Source: Auricularia sp. M13 (lineage: Eukaryota > Basidiomycota > Agaricomycetes > Auriculariales > Auriculariaceae). Taken from it: a stretch of DNA of 64,000 nucleotides. The notes under the pieces are model-generated. The model saw only the letters and a program-made list of their open reading frames with translations, did not search any database and was not told the origin of the DNA. The stretch spans positions 496,001 to 560,000 of the forward strand of contig CM073204.1 in the NCBI GenBank assembly GCA_037042915.1, in the 5' to 3' direction. This document shows positions 1 through 11,290 of this stretch, in pieces (the first letter of the stretch is position 1; each line of letters opens with the position of its first letter). The position numbers were made by a program, and so were the translations under genes.

Positions 1-734
1 CATTGGCCAGAGCCCAGGATGACGCAGCCAGATTGAACCAAGAGCCATGCTTTGACCACGGCATCATTGTCGCACACGGCGCCCGCATTGCTAGCTGCAG
101 ACTGCAGCACTCATCTTAGAAGAATTGTATGGCATATATCATCCATCCGCGGTGGACTGCATCAACATCCCGGGGCTCAGACTACGCTGGTTCGCACGTC
201 GGAGCTCAGCGTGCATGGTCCGGGTCCGGCCTTCAAGCTTGCCCACGCTACTCCTCAGCGACCCTGGTTTGGAAAAGGAGGATCAGAGGCACGGCCTACA
301 CTAGCTTTGACGATCTCTGCCTATCCCCCTGTCGCTCTGCCGATCCGTCTCTCGTTGGCTGGACGGTGTCTAACCGAGGACGATCGCCCATTTTTTTGCG
401 CCTATCCCCGCGCAAACTGTTGGCTTTGATCATTTAGACTGTTGTTCTCGTCGTACGGCCGCTCTCGAGCCCACGAAATGGACCTGCATAGCGGGCGGGG
501 TCCAAGTCCGGGGCCAAAGCCATCACCGTCTTGTCCTCTCGAAGCCGGAGCTAGCCGCCGAGCTCGCTGGCATTGGCCTTGAGTTTGGTACTATGCCCCT
601 CCAGCTTGCTCGCTTGCTTTGACCGCTAAGTCTGGCGAGCGCTTTAAAATGCGGCGGGCCCATGCAGCGTCTCATCAGTCGTCCTCCAGACGCCTTCCTG
701 TTCTTTCCTTCTCACGCCCACGACAACGATAACT
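1..734. other. No recognised gene; upstream region of the Stig1-repeat gene
   Basis: Open frames at 52-437 overlap each other and show no family motif or intron pattern, so I do not call a gene. A TATA-like CTTTAAAATG at about 641-650 lies 85-95 bases before the ATG at 735 and may be the promoter of the next gene. Confidence 0.4.
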
Positions 735-2761
735 ATGCCCCGCTTCTCAGCGCTCCTCACCATCGTTTTCCTCTTCTCTACTCTCCTTCTCGCTGCACAC
801 GGACACCTCGGCAACGGCCACGCCGGGAAGGCACTGCACCACCGCGGCCCGACGGCCGTGACGAGCGCGGCGCAGGTGCTGCGCAGCCGCCAGCTCACGC
901 GCGAGGAGCTCGTGCGCCGCACAAAACTCGCCGAGGAGAAACGTACCCAGACTTGCCCCGCGTACGTCGCCCCCCTCTCCTCCCCCGTCTTCGCGCCGCG
1001 GACTGACCGCTTCCGTCGACAGTGCCCCCCTTCCCAGCCAAAAGTGCAGCTGCCCGTACGTCCTTACATCTTCATCACTCGGAACAGAGTGTCTGACGGC
1101 GCCATCTGCAGCAACCTGACGTTCTGCTCCGGCCTCTGCTACGACTTGAGCAACACCAACTCGCACTGCGGCTCGTGCACCACCGCTTGTGCTTCCGGCA
1201 AGACTTGCTGCGGTTCGTCTTCCTCTCTGCATCGCTCCCCTTCCGCGCGCTGACGGCTAGTGACTTGAACAGGCGGCTCGTGCAAGAGCCTGCAGACAGA
1301 CCCGAGCAACTGCGGCGCGTGCGAGCGCAGCTGCCCGTCCGGAAAGATTTGCTGTGGCGGCGGGTGCATCGACGCCGCCAGCGACTGCGACAACTGCGGC
1401 GCGTGTGGCAACAAGTGCACAGGTGGCAAGAGCTGCTGTGGCGGCCAGTGCAAGGGCTCGTCTGACTTCTCGAGCGACAATGATAACTGCGGATCGTGCG
1501 TCCTTCTTCATCGTGGTTCTCGAACCTTTGCGCTAACGTGGCCCCGTCGTCCCTCTAGGTGCGGTAACAAGTGCGGCGCGGGCAAGACGTGCTGCGGCGG
1601 ACAGTGCAAGTCGAGCTCGCTCTTCCAGTCGGACTCGAACAACTGCGGCTCGTACGTCTTGTTTCTTCTCGCCGTCTTCTCTTCGCGTCGCTCACTTCTG
1701 TCCTTGTAGGTGCGGCAACAAGTGCGGCCTCGGCAAGTCGTGCTGCGGCGGCCAGTGCAAGTCCAGCTCGGATTTCGCGAGCGACTCGAATAACTGCGGC
1801 GCGTGCGGTACCAAGTGCCCCAACGGCCAGTCGTGCTGCGGCGGCAAGTGCAAGTCGTCCTCCGCCTTCGACAGCGACTGCGACAACTGCGGCTCGTGCG
1901 GCAACAAGTGCACGGGAGGCAAGAGCTGCTGTGGCGGACAGTGCAAGGGCTCGTCCGACTTCTCGAGCGACAACAATAATTGCGGCTCGTGAGTTCTCAT
2001 GCTCCTTTTGCGCGGATGGGGCAGTTTGCTGACGCGGTATCGTCTTTCCCCTTCTTATAGGTGCGGCAACAAGTGCGGCGCTGGCAAGACGTGCTGCGGC
2101 GGACAGTGCAAGTCGTCCTCGCTCTTCGACTCAGACGCGAACAACTGCGGCTCGTACGTCTTCCTCTCCTCTACGCTGCGCGCCCATTGCTGACTTCGTC
2201 TACAGATGTGGCAACAAGTGCGGCGCGGGCAAGACATGCTGCGGCGGCGAGTGCAAGTCGTCCTCGCTCTTCGACTCGGACTCGAACAACTGCGGGCGCT
2301 GCGGCAACAAGTGCACGAACGGCAAGAGCTGCTGCCAGGGCGAGTGCAAGGCTGCCTCCGAGCACAACGACTGCAACAACTGCGGCAGGTGCGTCTTGCT
2401 CTTCCCTCTTCCTCCTTGCTGCATAGACTCATCACGTCCACTTTAAAGTTGCGGCAACAAGTGTCCCGCGGGCAAGGACTGCTGCGCCGGGGGCTGCAAG
2501 GCGCCCAGCGACTTCCTCTCGGACAACAACAACTGCGGCTCGTGCGGTACCAAGTGCACCAACGGCAAGACGTGCTGCGGCGGGCGCTGCAAGGCCTCGT
2601 CCGAGTTCAGCAGCGACTGCGACAATTGCGGCTCGTGCGTCTCATTTTTACTCCCCTTGTCCCACTTGCTTCGCTGTTGCTGACTTTTGTCCTTCCGCGA
2701 TTGTAGGTGCGGCAACGCGTGCCCGAAGGGCAAGACTTGCTCCAGCGGCAAGTGTCGCTGA
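735..2761 (+). CDS. Secreted cysteine-rich protein with about 12 Stig1-like repeats
   Basis: I splice ten exons: 735-961, 1023-1055, 1112-1212, 1273-1495, 1559-1651, 1710-1988, 2061-2153, 2206-2388, 2449-2634 and 2707-2761, giving about 490 residues. Residues 1-23 are a signal peptide with a hydrophobic core rich in L, F and T. From about residue 90 the protein is a tandem array of about 12.5 units of 28-31 residues. The consensus is CGNKC, xxGKTCCGGxCK, SSSxFxSDxNNCGS, which matches the Stig1 pattern of paired cysteines and NCG-x-C. Introns from 1496 onward fall at the same codon and phase, between GS and CGNKC. The protein is presumably extracellular and disulphide-bonded. Fungal relatives have no firm function, so wall- or host-interaction roles are inference. 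The boundary of intron 2 (1056-1111) is the least certain. Confidence 0.85.
1273..2706 (+). repeat. Tandem about 90-bp Stig1-repeat units, several with their own intron
   Basis: Units of 84-93 coding bases repeat through the gene. Exons 1559-1651 and 2061-2153 are exactly one unit (93 bases), 1710-1988 is exactly three (279) and 2449-2634 exactly two (186). The units encoded at about 1559-1651 and 2061-2153 differ at few codons, which suggests recent unit duplication or gene conversion. Confidence 0.85.
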
Positions 2762-4575
2762 GCGCGCCCTCCCCGTTATAGGATTGGATTTGGTATATGG
2801 TTTGGATATCATATTGACGCTTCGACCTCTTCGATTGTGTATATTGTAGATTATGGCTTTGGTGTGACGGGCGACGATTCCTACTTAGGGCTTGCGGCGC
2901 GGACGTCTTCTGTACTGTATACTAGCTGGTATAATCAGTCTTCACTCGTTTGGAAGGAACTTTGACTCGGCCTGACTTCTGTCTCTGTCGACGCCCGTTG
3001 GCTACAGGTGCAACTCCGACCAAGTATTTACTTCTCATCTCTTATCCTCTCATCGCTTGAAATATCGCGCCCTTGCATTCATCGTTGTCGTCAACCAGCG
3101 CCTGCCAGGACACTTGACTCACTTCCTCTGGAGGTGGCGTCGATGCCGAGCTTATCGCGCATCTGCCTTTGTTCACATTCTCTCGACGCTGTCACAGACA
3201 AAGAGGTTATCTTTCTCGGAGACAATAGGCCGTCACTGCAAGCTCTCAAAGACGCCCTTGCATTGCCTTCGCACGAACTGGTGCCACTGGTGAGCGAAGC
3301 ACTTATAAGGACGACGATTGGAGCTTCCTCTCCCCAACGCTATCATGACACGGACTCGTCGTTTACCTCCCATGGGCCATGTCGTCCCTTGCTCAGGCTT
3401 TACGCTATATGTACCGCACGCCACTCAACCGCCCCGTTCGTCGTGCACCCCCGAACCCTCGACTCAGCGCTGATCATCTTGCACGCAGAATGGACAGAGT
3501 CACATAATTGCAGGCTTCCATATCCCATGGTTTCCTCGTTCGGAACTGCACAAGCAGTGCATTAGTCGCCACCTGTCTTTACATGGGACTCGACGGGTAT
3601 GCAGGCTATATGCACCAGTACAGCGGCCCGGGCCAACTACACAAGTACGGCCTTATTGCTCAGGCTACTGTGCTATTGGCTCACTTGTCTCACTCTATAC
3701 TCAACCCTCAGGGCTTGAGGTTTCTACACGGCTGCGGAGACAGGTGCTGGTTGTTTCGCTCACCAGGGTATGAGCGGCCGAGCACTCGCTGGAGCTCGAG
3801 TACGTCCTGCCAAGTACCTTACAACAAGGTGAGCTCGTTCTTCGCTCTCTTCTATTCATGTGAGTCGCGTCCTTACCCCTACCTAGAGGCGTTGCAGGGC
3901 GTGTTGCGATCTGTCACCCACTGCGTCTTCCTACGGGCTCGGCAGCAGCTGATGATCGTGAACACGAGCGCGGTTTAGCCGCCTCAGGGCCTTATCCTCG
4001 AACTCGACCTGGTTGCCTACGGTCCAAGGCGACCACACTTCAGCGACACAGTCTTTCAACAGCATCATGTCCAAGTACGTCCCTGCCATGAGCAATGAGT
4101 GTGTTCGACAGTACTCACAGGCAATTACTGGCAGCAGCCCCACTGGCAGGATGTTTTCCCGTTATACCTCGGATGAGGACGGGCCGCGCGCGACAATCCA
4201 CCCTCCCATAGAGCTCTCAGCCAGGCGATCACCTCCTGCCGAATTGCTCGAATTGGAATCGATCCGCACGGGCAAAACAAACTTTGCGTGGTGAGTGGCA
4301 TTCTATGCTTCGCCCCTTGCAGGTGCTCAATGCTGAACCGCAACCAGGTATTTCTCAAAAATGAACACTTAATTCGGTACATGGAAGAGAGCTTCAGATA
4401 CAACTACATCATGGTGGTGAGTTGTACAAAACAAGGACCGGACGACGGTGCAGTACACTGAACGAGCGCGTAGGGGTACAACCGCCAAAAACAAAATAGT
4501 CCACGAGAGAGAAATGAAGTGAGACGAAAGTCCAGCCGAAGTCCATGAGAAGATGCGCCGGAGAAAAGCATGCGC
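2762..4575. other. Long intergenic stretch with no recognised gene
   Basis: The first part is the 3' flank of the cysteine-rich gene. Frames between 3008 and 4294 are open for up to 185 codons on the plus strand but overlap in different frames and show no motif I recognise. It could be a decayed or heavily spliced gene; I cannot name one. Confidence 0.4.
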
Positions 4576-4949
4576 CTACTGCTCGGTGCGCGGGCCGCTG
4601 CAACGGCAGATCGTCTCGCGTCTTGCAACGCCGAAGTCGTCAAGTACCTCACACGAGAGGCACGATTCTACCACCTCTTCGACCTCCACGGTCACCTGGA
4701 TCTCGATCTTCATGGGCTCGCGGAGCCCGAAGTCCAGGGCGGACGGGGATATCGGCGAAGGGAGCTGCACGTCGCGCTCCTCAGGCGGGACGTCTGCTGC
4801 CCCGCCGGACGCGGGCGCAGTGTCTACAGCGAGCTCGGGCTGAGACGCGGGGGTGTTCTGCGACGGCGAAAAGAGAACATCAGCTCAAGTTCAGCACCAA
4901 ATGCCGACTGAAGACTGACCTGGGCAGAAGTGTTGGTCTGGGACGACAT
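4576..4949 (-). CDS. Small two-exon protein of unknown function (103 aa)
   Basis: The start ATG is at 4949 (MSSQTNTSAQ). A 62-base intron (4858-4919, GTCAGT...CAG) separates 10 codons from the second exon, which ends with TAG at 4576. The product is acidic to neutral with a serine/proline-rich N-terminus. A later stretch (KIEIQVTVEVEEVVE) is predicted beta-rich, and a short cysteine cluster near the end holds SCLSC and CRC. A clear TATA box (TATATAAT on the minus strand, about 5097-5104) stands about 150 bases before the ATG and supports a real transcript. No family recognised. Confidence 0.55.
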
Positions 4950-5917
4950 ATCGATGATGATACTATTGGTTGTGTTGTTGATGGCGATTGTGGGTTGGGC
5001 CAGATGTGCAGCGAGTACAGAGTGTAGCGACGGATTGCGCAAAGATCGAGGGCGTTAAGCGACGACTTGATGCGCCCCCTCCCCATTCCCCAGCCCATTA
5101 TATACGCACGGCGGGAGAGCGTGGTTCGTCCTGATTGCATTGGAGTCGTGGTGGTCGTCGAAGCGCGAAGCGGTGGCAATCGCCGGTGCACCACGAACCA
5201 GTTGTTTTTCGTCCGCCGCCGGCCGCGGAGAAGCACAGAAGACAATGCAAACTGAAGCTGAAGCCGAAGTCGGATTGGAGCTGCTAGCCGCAGCGGCGGT
5301 CACGTTGGCCGCGATGGCGACTCACGTGACCTTGCACCACGTTTCACTGGCGGGTAGCGATGCACGATCGCGGCTGCCGACATTGGCCTCCCACGGAGAC
5401 AGCTTCTCGTCGTAGTGTTGTTGCCCGACGTCCGACTCGTATTCCGAGGGACATTTCAAGTTGATGACTTTGGGCGGTCGCAAAGACGATACTCTATATT
5501 CCGATTCGTATCGTCTTTCTGAATGCCGAGTCCATGGCCACGGACTAGATGGCGACGGCTGGCTTCATCGTGGTGCAACTCCCGACAGCGCCGTAGACAC
5601 ACGCTTCGCACGACCACCAGCAGCCTGCGAAACGTCGACGTCGGTTCGCTGAGCGACGTTAGCGCAGTGCAGAACGCATTTGCGCTTCAAACAGAAGCGA
5701 TCTGATCTTGTCTACTCGAGTGTTGACAACTTGAAGGCAGTCTTGCAAGTCCACTGGCGGAAATATGCAGTCTAGCACTGACAGATCTATTACGAGCAAG
5801 CAGGGAAGTCTATAAGCATAAGCGCAAAAAATGAACGCAGAGGAGAGCAAAGCGCAAATCGTGTACTGTAAAGCGTGGACCTGATGTCTTCTACGTGGGT
5901 TTCGCCGCCGGGCGTTT
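4950..5917. other. Intergenic, with the TATA box of the 4576-4949 gene
   Basis: Apart from the minus-strand TATA box near 5100, I see only overlapping open frames without coding signals. The right part is the 3' flank of the mitochondrial carrier gene. Confidence 0.4.
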
Positions 5918-7303
5918 TTATCGCTGGCCGTACAGCGCGCGGCTCGCGAGCTCGAAGCCGAGGAACGTCGCGCCGTTTGCGAACGGCGAACTGCATCAGA
6001 ACGCGATGAGTGGAGAGCGAGGAATGGGGAAGGATGGACGCACCGAATGAGCGTGGGCCCGAGGCCGCGGAGGAAGCCGCGCGCGCCCTCGGCGCGCCAG
6101 ACCTGGCGCAGGCAGTCGAGCGTCGAGCCGTATTTGCGGCCGCTCGCGGCGTCGAAGCCGTCTGTCTGGATGCGCGACTTGATCACGTCGATGGGGTAAA
6201 TTACTGCCCATAGCTGTCGGCGAGTTAGCATGAGCGCGGAGGCAAGGCAAAGGAAGGAAGGACAGGAATAAAACAGGACTTACCGCGTACCCCGCGGCAG
6301 CACCAAACAGCACGGCCTTCGCAGGGCTCACATCCTCCCTGCGCATCGCATGCACGCGCATCTCGCGCTGCATGAGCTTCTCGTACGTGACGAAGTATAT
6401 CGCGTACGCGACGCCCTCGCGCCACAGCGTCGGCACCTGGCCCTTGTACACGCCCTGTATCCCATGCGCCCGCCATATTTTCTTTACGGCGTCGCCGGGG
6501 CCCGCGTATATCTTCTCGCGCTGCGTCTGCAGGCGGATGCGGATGTGCTCCACCGGACCGGAGACGACGCTGTTCGCCAGGCCCGCGGCGGCGCCGGCGA
6601 TCGCTAGTTGCCCGCTGCCCAGGGCGTTGACGGACGGATTCGCGTTGCGCGCGGCGAAGTAGCGTTTGAACCATTCGAGCACGCCGAATTGGATCGAGAC
6701 GCAGGCGCCGATGCCGAGCAGCGGGGAGAGCGTACCCTGTGCGTTCCGTTCAGTTATTAGAGGTTTATAAGCAGGCTGCAAGCAGCGAAGACGCGCCTTG
6801 TAGAATGCCAGTGGCCCCTCGTTCTTCAGGATATCGCCGGCGCAGTGCGCGAGTCCGCGGTAGGTCCCTGGCGGCGCGGTTTGCATTCGCTGTTGGGCGC
6901 GGGATGGCCAGCAGCAAAATAGCATATTCGTCAAGCACGCAGCAGGCGCAGATGACCAGGATAGTCGTCCGCATTGAGTACGGATTCAGCGCCAGGCCAT
7001 AGATGATACAACAGCAGCAGCGTGAGCGCGTTTTTGGTGTCGGCGAACGCGTCGAGCGAGCCAGAAGACGTTCCAAAGCGCGTCAACAGCGTCCAGAGCA
7101 GCAGCGAGCAAGCAAGTCAGAGTTCAGAGTCGGATTGAAGCCCAGTATACGAGAAGACAAAGGCCAGGTGGGCGCGATAAGCAGTGAGCAGCGTTGAGCA
7201 GCGGCGGACGCACCACTTTGCAAATATCGAACGGCTGGCCGACGAGGACCTGGGCGATGCCGCCCGCGGTGCCCGCCGTCAGGTCTTTGAGCGTGTCCGA
7301 CAT
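5918..7303 (-). CDS. Mitochondrial carrier protein, Ymc1/Ymc2-like
   Basis: Five exons (7214-7303, 6797-6889, 6284-6736, 6044-6213, 5918-5990) give 292 residues, the normal size for an SLC25 carrier of six membrane helices in the inner membrane. The three repeats each carry the family signature: QPFDICKVR (repeat 1, residues about 23-31), GPVEHIRIRLQT (repeat 2) and YPIDVIKSRIQTD (repeat 3). The phrases GTLSPLLGIGACVSIQFG and PFANGATFLGFE are typical of the yeast Ymc1/Ymc2 branch (glycine/glutamate-type organic acid transport). The exact substrate is inference. Intron 1 is long (324 bases). Intron 2 (6737-6796) starts with GC, not GT: the exon ends in AAG and the frame to GTLSP works only this way. 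I chose the ATG at 7303 because the upstream ATG is out of frame. Confidence 0.9.
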
Positions 7304-7654
7304 CGGCGCGACGACAGGGTCGGTGAGCGAGTCAACGGCGGCGGCGGCAACATTTTTTCTGCGAGGGATCGGCCGACCCCAGCCACGTAGTCACGCGTCG
7401 CTTGTCACGCCAGAGTCAAATCAGGACAGTCTCATTGGCTCCTGTAAAGAGCTCATGACCCTGAAGTATCTCTGAGGCTTGTACAGTGCGTAGGAAACGG
7501 TCTCAGCGGAATAGCGGTCCTGTTGTTGATATGTAGGTGTCCGCTTCATATAGCCACGTTCTTCAACGTTGAACGATTCTCAACACGCGTAAAGAGACTA
7601 TATCTCCTACAATCCAAGATGCCCAATTACATATACAAGCGGCCATCCTAGTGA
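7304..7654. other. Intergenic gap between two minus-strand genes
   Basis: This holds the promoter side of the carrier gene and the 3' flank of the nucleotidyltransferase gene. I see no further gene in it. Confidence 0.5.
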
Positions 7655-9901
7655 TCAAGGCGCATTGTCCAATGTTACTGTCCGTTCACGGTCTCTGCTG
7701 CGAGTCCGGACGGAAGTCTTCTCCGAGCTGGGGATATCGCCCTCATCGACTCTGCCCAGCGGCGTAGCCGTTTTCTTATCCGTGGGCTTGAGAAGATCAC
7801 CAAGCCTAGCACCTTTCGCGATGGAGTTGGCGGCTTTCCTGCACGCGAGCTCGAAGTCGAACCGGTCGGCTCTCGTCGTTGCGCGCGTCGTGAACTACCG
7901 ATTTTCGCGCGTCAGCACAAGCGAATATATCAGCGGATTAGAATCAGGACTAAGAATTGGAAGCCGGAACGCACCCGAAGCCAGCTGCCGGTGAACGGCT
8001 CGATAACGAGGACGGGCACGGCGCGCGGCGGCGGGAGGTCGGGGATCTTGCGCAGCAGCAGCCGCGCGGCAGGCTCGACGAGCGCGGCCGGCACATCCTG
8101 CCGCAGCGTGTATTGTCTCAGCTGCTTCCGCAGGGGAAGCGCGTCCAGCTCCTCATCGAGTCCGGGGACGCGCCGCCGCTGCTCGCGGTGGATCACGCCG
8201 CCGTCGCGCACGCTCACTGCGAATTTATCCCACGGGAAACGCGCGTAGAACCTGGTCCCATCTCACTCAGTCCGATTCATTCGGCGAGGTTGCTTCGACT
8301 CACTTAAAGAACCCCTCGAGCAGCTCAGCCAACGTAGGCTCCTGCACCCCCGCCTCGCGGTGCGCCTTCAACCAGTCCTGCACCGCGGGCGTGCTGGCGG
8401 GCACGAAGCGCGTGTCCATGGGCACGCGCCACACGCCGTCCTTGTTCGGGCTGTACCACCAGGCGTCCGCGGTGTCGCACCCGTGCGACACGTCTGGCAG
8501 ATCCAGCCTCTGCGCCGGCGCGGCGGCCGCCAGGTCGAGGTTGATGTCCTGCGGCGCCACCTCTGGCAGCGGCGCGACGAAGGGCTGCTGTAGGTTCGGC
8601 AGCATGCGCAGCGTCTGGTGCCGTATCCGTGTCAGGTCAGTGTCAGAATCGGAATACGGAATGCGGAGAGATGAGAGACGGAGAGACGTGCCTGCATGTA
8701 CGCGACGACCATGAGCGCGATGGTGTGCCCGTTGATCGGGCGGCGGACGTGCAGCTTGTTGCGCTTCTTTGTGACGATCTTGTACAGCCCGCGCCTGTCG
8801 ACCCACGTCTTGAGGAACACGACGAGCGGCGCGATCTTATCGTTCAGCGCAACGTACGACGCGAGGAGCCGCGCGGAGAACGTCCCCTCGAGCTTGTTGA
8901 ATGACAGGTCGAATGCGATCGGCGGCTCAGAGGGCACCGTCGCGCTCACTGCATTAGGAATCCGTGTCAGCGATGGACAGGTGCGAGACAAAGTGCGAAA
9001 AAAACAGCGAAATGGCCGCACCGATCGGGACGCGCGCTTTGGGCACCGAGGTGAGCTGGTTGAATGGGTGTTTCTCGAAGAATTCTGCTACCGCTCTTAA
9101 TACAAGGTTGTCATCAGGGATAAGTACGATCGGCGTGCGCGGGACGGCAGGCGAAAACGAACTTGACAGAATAAAAAGCTGCCGTCCGTGCGTGAGGAGT
9201 TCATATGTAAGTGGCTATATTGTGTTCCACCAATAAATAACTCACGAAGTTTTTTCAGGTCTCTCATATAGACACCGGGTCTCAGGCCAGATGGCAATCG
9301 TGGATCCTGAGGAATACACGACAATGATGCTCAGCCTTTGCAGGTTTGCAAGCGAACGGTGAACGACGTACGGCAATGGTGAGATCGAGGTCGCTACCCC
9401 CCTTGTCCAACCCACTTCGGATGCTGCCAAACATCTCGACGACGTTGCGCAAGCGGTCGAAGCGGTGGATTTTCGCATAGGCGTCGAAGATGCGCTGCAC
9501 AAACATCAGTGCTTCCCTGCGCGCCCTGAGCTCCCGCGTCGTGGGCCGTGTGCTCTGCGAACGGTCACTCAACGCGTCTGCAGGATTGCGGAGTTTAGAC
9601 GTACGTTGTAGTATGCCCAGAGCTCCTCGTCCAGTGTCGTCTTTTTGTCAAGGTTTGACCCGGAATCTGGCGCAACCGTGACGGTGTCGTCCCTTTGGGT
9701 AGGATAACGTCGCTTAAGGGCAGTCGAATTTGCGCGGAGCGCATCATGGCGGGCATGTGTCGAAAGCAAGAATGGGTCGCTGTTGGTGCTAGCAACGCGC
9801 GATTGCCGGCGCGACCAGGCTGGCAGCGGAGAGGCTCGCGTGCGAACTGCCGCACCCAGGACGAGATGCGAAGCTAATGCGTTCTTCGAAGGCACACGCA
9901 T
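7655..9901 (-). CDS. Cid1-family terminal nucleotidyltransferase (poly(A)/poly(U) polymerase)
   Basis: Eight exons splice without a stop: 9605-9901, 9372-9554, 9246-9306, 9022-9093, 8692-8948, 8304-8614, 7975-8251 and 7655-7894, about 565 residues. The catalytic Pol-beta-type motif is GS-IRSGLDKGG-SDLDL (residues about 140-160). The third acidic residue is probably in IAFDLSFN, and ARVPI precedes it. The central PAP-associated part contains FLKTWVDRRGL and INGHTIALMVVAYMQ. These enzymes add A or U to RNA 3' ends. The first 40 residues are rich in R, S and A, which may be a mitochondrial or nuclear signal. The acceptor at 9094 is chosen for phase and is the weakest boundary. Intron 8615-8691 begins with GC (CAG/GCACGT). 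A truncated copy of exon 1 lies at about 18600-18690. Confidence 0.85.
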
Positions 9902-10342
9902 CGCTATCTGGCCTCTCGATTAGAGGGGACGATGCGGAAATCCAGGTGCTAACGGTGTGGTAGCATGCGCTGGCTGGCGGTAAAGGAGAAAATTCACGCG
10001 GTTTGCTTCCGCCTGGACCGGCCTTCCGAATCTGGAGTTGGTCTGCTTGAACAGGCGACTGGTGCTTCCCTAGGCAGTCTCAATGCGATTGTAGGTGATA
10101 TAGAATTCACATTTTTTATAAGAATGCAATTTTATGATTTTAATGACACAGAAACCACCTCTCATGGATGATGTCCAGAATCTCGAAAACTGGTGAAGCT
10201 TGAGGATATTCACATCATTTTTCGGAAATTGGTTGTATTAGCGCGAGATTAAGAGAACAATACAATTGACGCGTCCGGCGCCCATGATCACTGACGAGAC
10301 AACGCATACCAACTGAACACCCAAGTACAAGGCCGGAGCCAC
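9902..10342. other. Intergenic; upstream of the nucleotidyltransferase gene and 3' flank of the C2H2-like gene
   Basis: This stretch is repeated, diverged, at about 18690-19146, which shows that it belongs to the duplicated unit. I find no gene in it. Confidence 0.55.
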
Positions 10343-10789
10343 CTAATAGAGCCCATGCACCTTCCACATGTGCTCCCTATAGGTCTTTTCGTCTCCACAG
10401 ACCAAGTTCTTCCCGTTCTTGCCGCACTGCACGTACTGGCACTGCCAGTCTTGGGTACGCAGCGGGTGAGCCGCGTTCGGCCTCGGCGCCGCCATCGGCG
10501 CAGGGAAGCGCATTTCCGGCGCGCGCTGCTGAGCTGGGGGCGCCGGTCCTGGAGGGATGCGAAGGCCCGGAACGGGCGGCACGACCAGCTTTGGGGGCGG
10601 CGGGCCATAGCGCCGGGCGCGTTCCTCCTCCTCACGCCGCTTGAGGTCGTTCTGCGTCATATGAAAGCTGTAGGGCGCAGCCGGCGCGGGGATGGCGAGG
10701 TGATGAGGGAACGGTGGGGAGTTCGGGCGCTGCTCCGTGTTGGTGCGGAGGCTGGACACCGGGTGAGTGGGCTGAGGGCGGTAGGACAT
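10343..10789 (-). CDS. Small proline-rich protein with a C-terminal C2H2-like finger, copy A
   Basis: A single exon of 148 residues starts MSYRPQPTHP. The first 100 residues are rich in P, A and R (PPPPKLVVPP, FPAPMAAPRP). The C-terminus has WQCQYVQC, then 17 residues, then HMWKVH, a loose C-x4-C-x17-H-x4-H arrangement. The spacing is longer than a classic zinc finger, so zinc binding is inference. The paralogue at 19147-19587 keeps all four ligands and the ending KVHGLY. A TATA box (TATAAAAG, minus strand, about 10874-10882) lies about 85 bases before the ATG. The Plavaka element begins only about 40 bases upstream of that TATA box, so regulation of this copy may differ from its twin. Confidence 0.75.
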   Translation of the reverse strand: MSYRPQPTHPVSSLRTNTEQRPNSPPFPHHLAIPAPAAPYSFHMTQNDLKRREEEERARRYGPPPPKLVVPPVPGLRIPPGPAPPAQQRAPEMRFPAPMAAPRPNAAHPLRTQDWQCQYVQCGKNGKNLVCGDEKTYREHMWKVHGLY

Positions 10790-10873
10790 ATTGGTGAGGA
10801 GAGAGCGCGTAGAGAGTGAGTCGCAGTAGAGAGCGACGGTGAGTCTGTTTCCTGCTCTCAATCTCCCCGCCCG

Positions 10874-10882
10874 CCTTTTATA
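10874..10882 (-). promoter_or_regulatory. TATA box of C2H2-like copy A
   Basis: GGTATAAAAGG on the minus strand. The equivalent GTGTATAAAGC stands at about 19671-19680 before copy B. Confidence 0.6.
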
Positions 10883-11290
10883 CCTTCTCCAGCGGCGTGG
10901 TAGGCATGGCTGAAGCGACGACTTCTGTAAAAACCAGGCGTTGCTCTGTGATCCTGGATAGCGTATGTAGCGCTCAGAGCGCCCAAAGACACGTACCCCC
11001 TTTTGAAGCGAGGGGGTTTCTATGGACTGCTTTCGAGCCTCCATACATGACTTTCATAGCACTCGGAAAGCCGTCCATAGCAAGATATCATGGCTCTGAT
11101 AGCGCATCAGAGCGCGCTCAAAGCAGTGTCAAAGCAAACCGGAGCAAGCTTTACCGGCAGATCACTGGCCGGGATTGTTCCGCTTTCGCCGGTTGTGTGC
11201 CTTGCTTTTGATTGTACCAGCCAGAGCTTCCGAGGCATGCGAGAAATAATAGCATTGTGCGATTGTTATAGAGAATGAAGACAGCGGTAG

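Larger units (their letters stand above)
9850..10919. repeat. Tandem duplication, copy A (left part)
   Basis: This block aligns with 18640-19714. Shared stretches include GAAGCTAATG and TTGCTTCCGCCTGG, the tail GACGCGTCC, and the C2H2-like gene with its TATA box. Copy A continues at 17486-18615 after the Plavaka insertion. The left edge lies inside exon 1 of the nucleotidyltransferase gene. Confidence 0.8.

Noticed and set aside
52-437. Two overlapping open frames at the left edge
   Set aside because: No motif, no intron signals, and the frames overlap each other.
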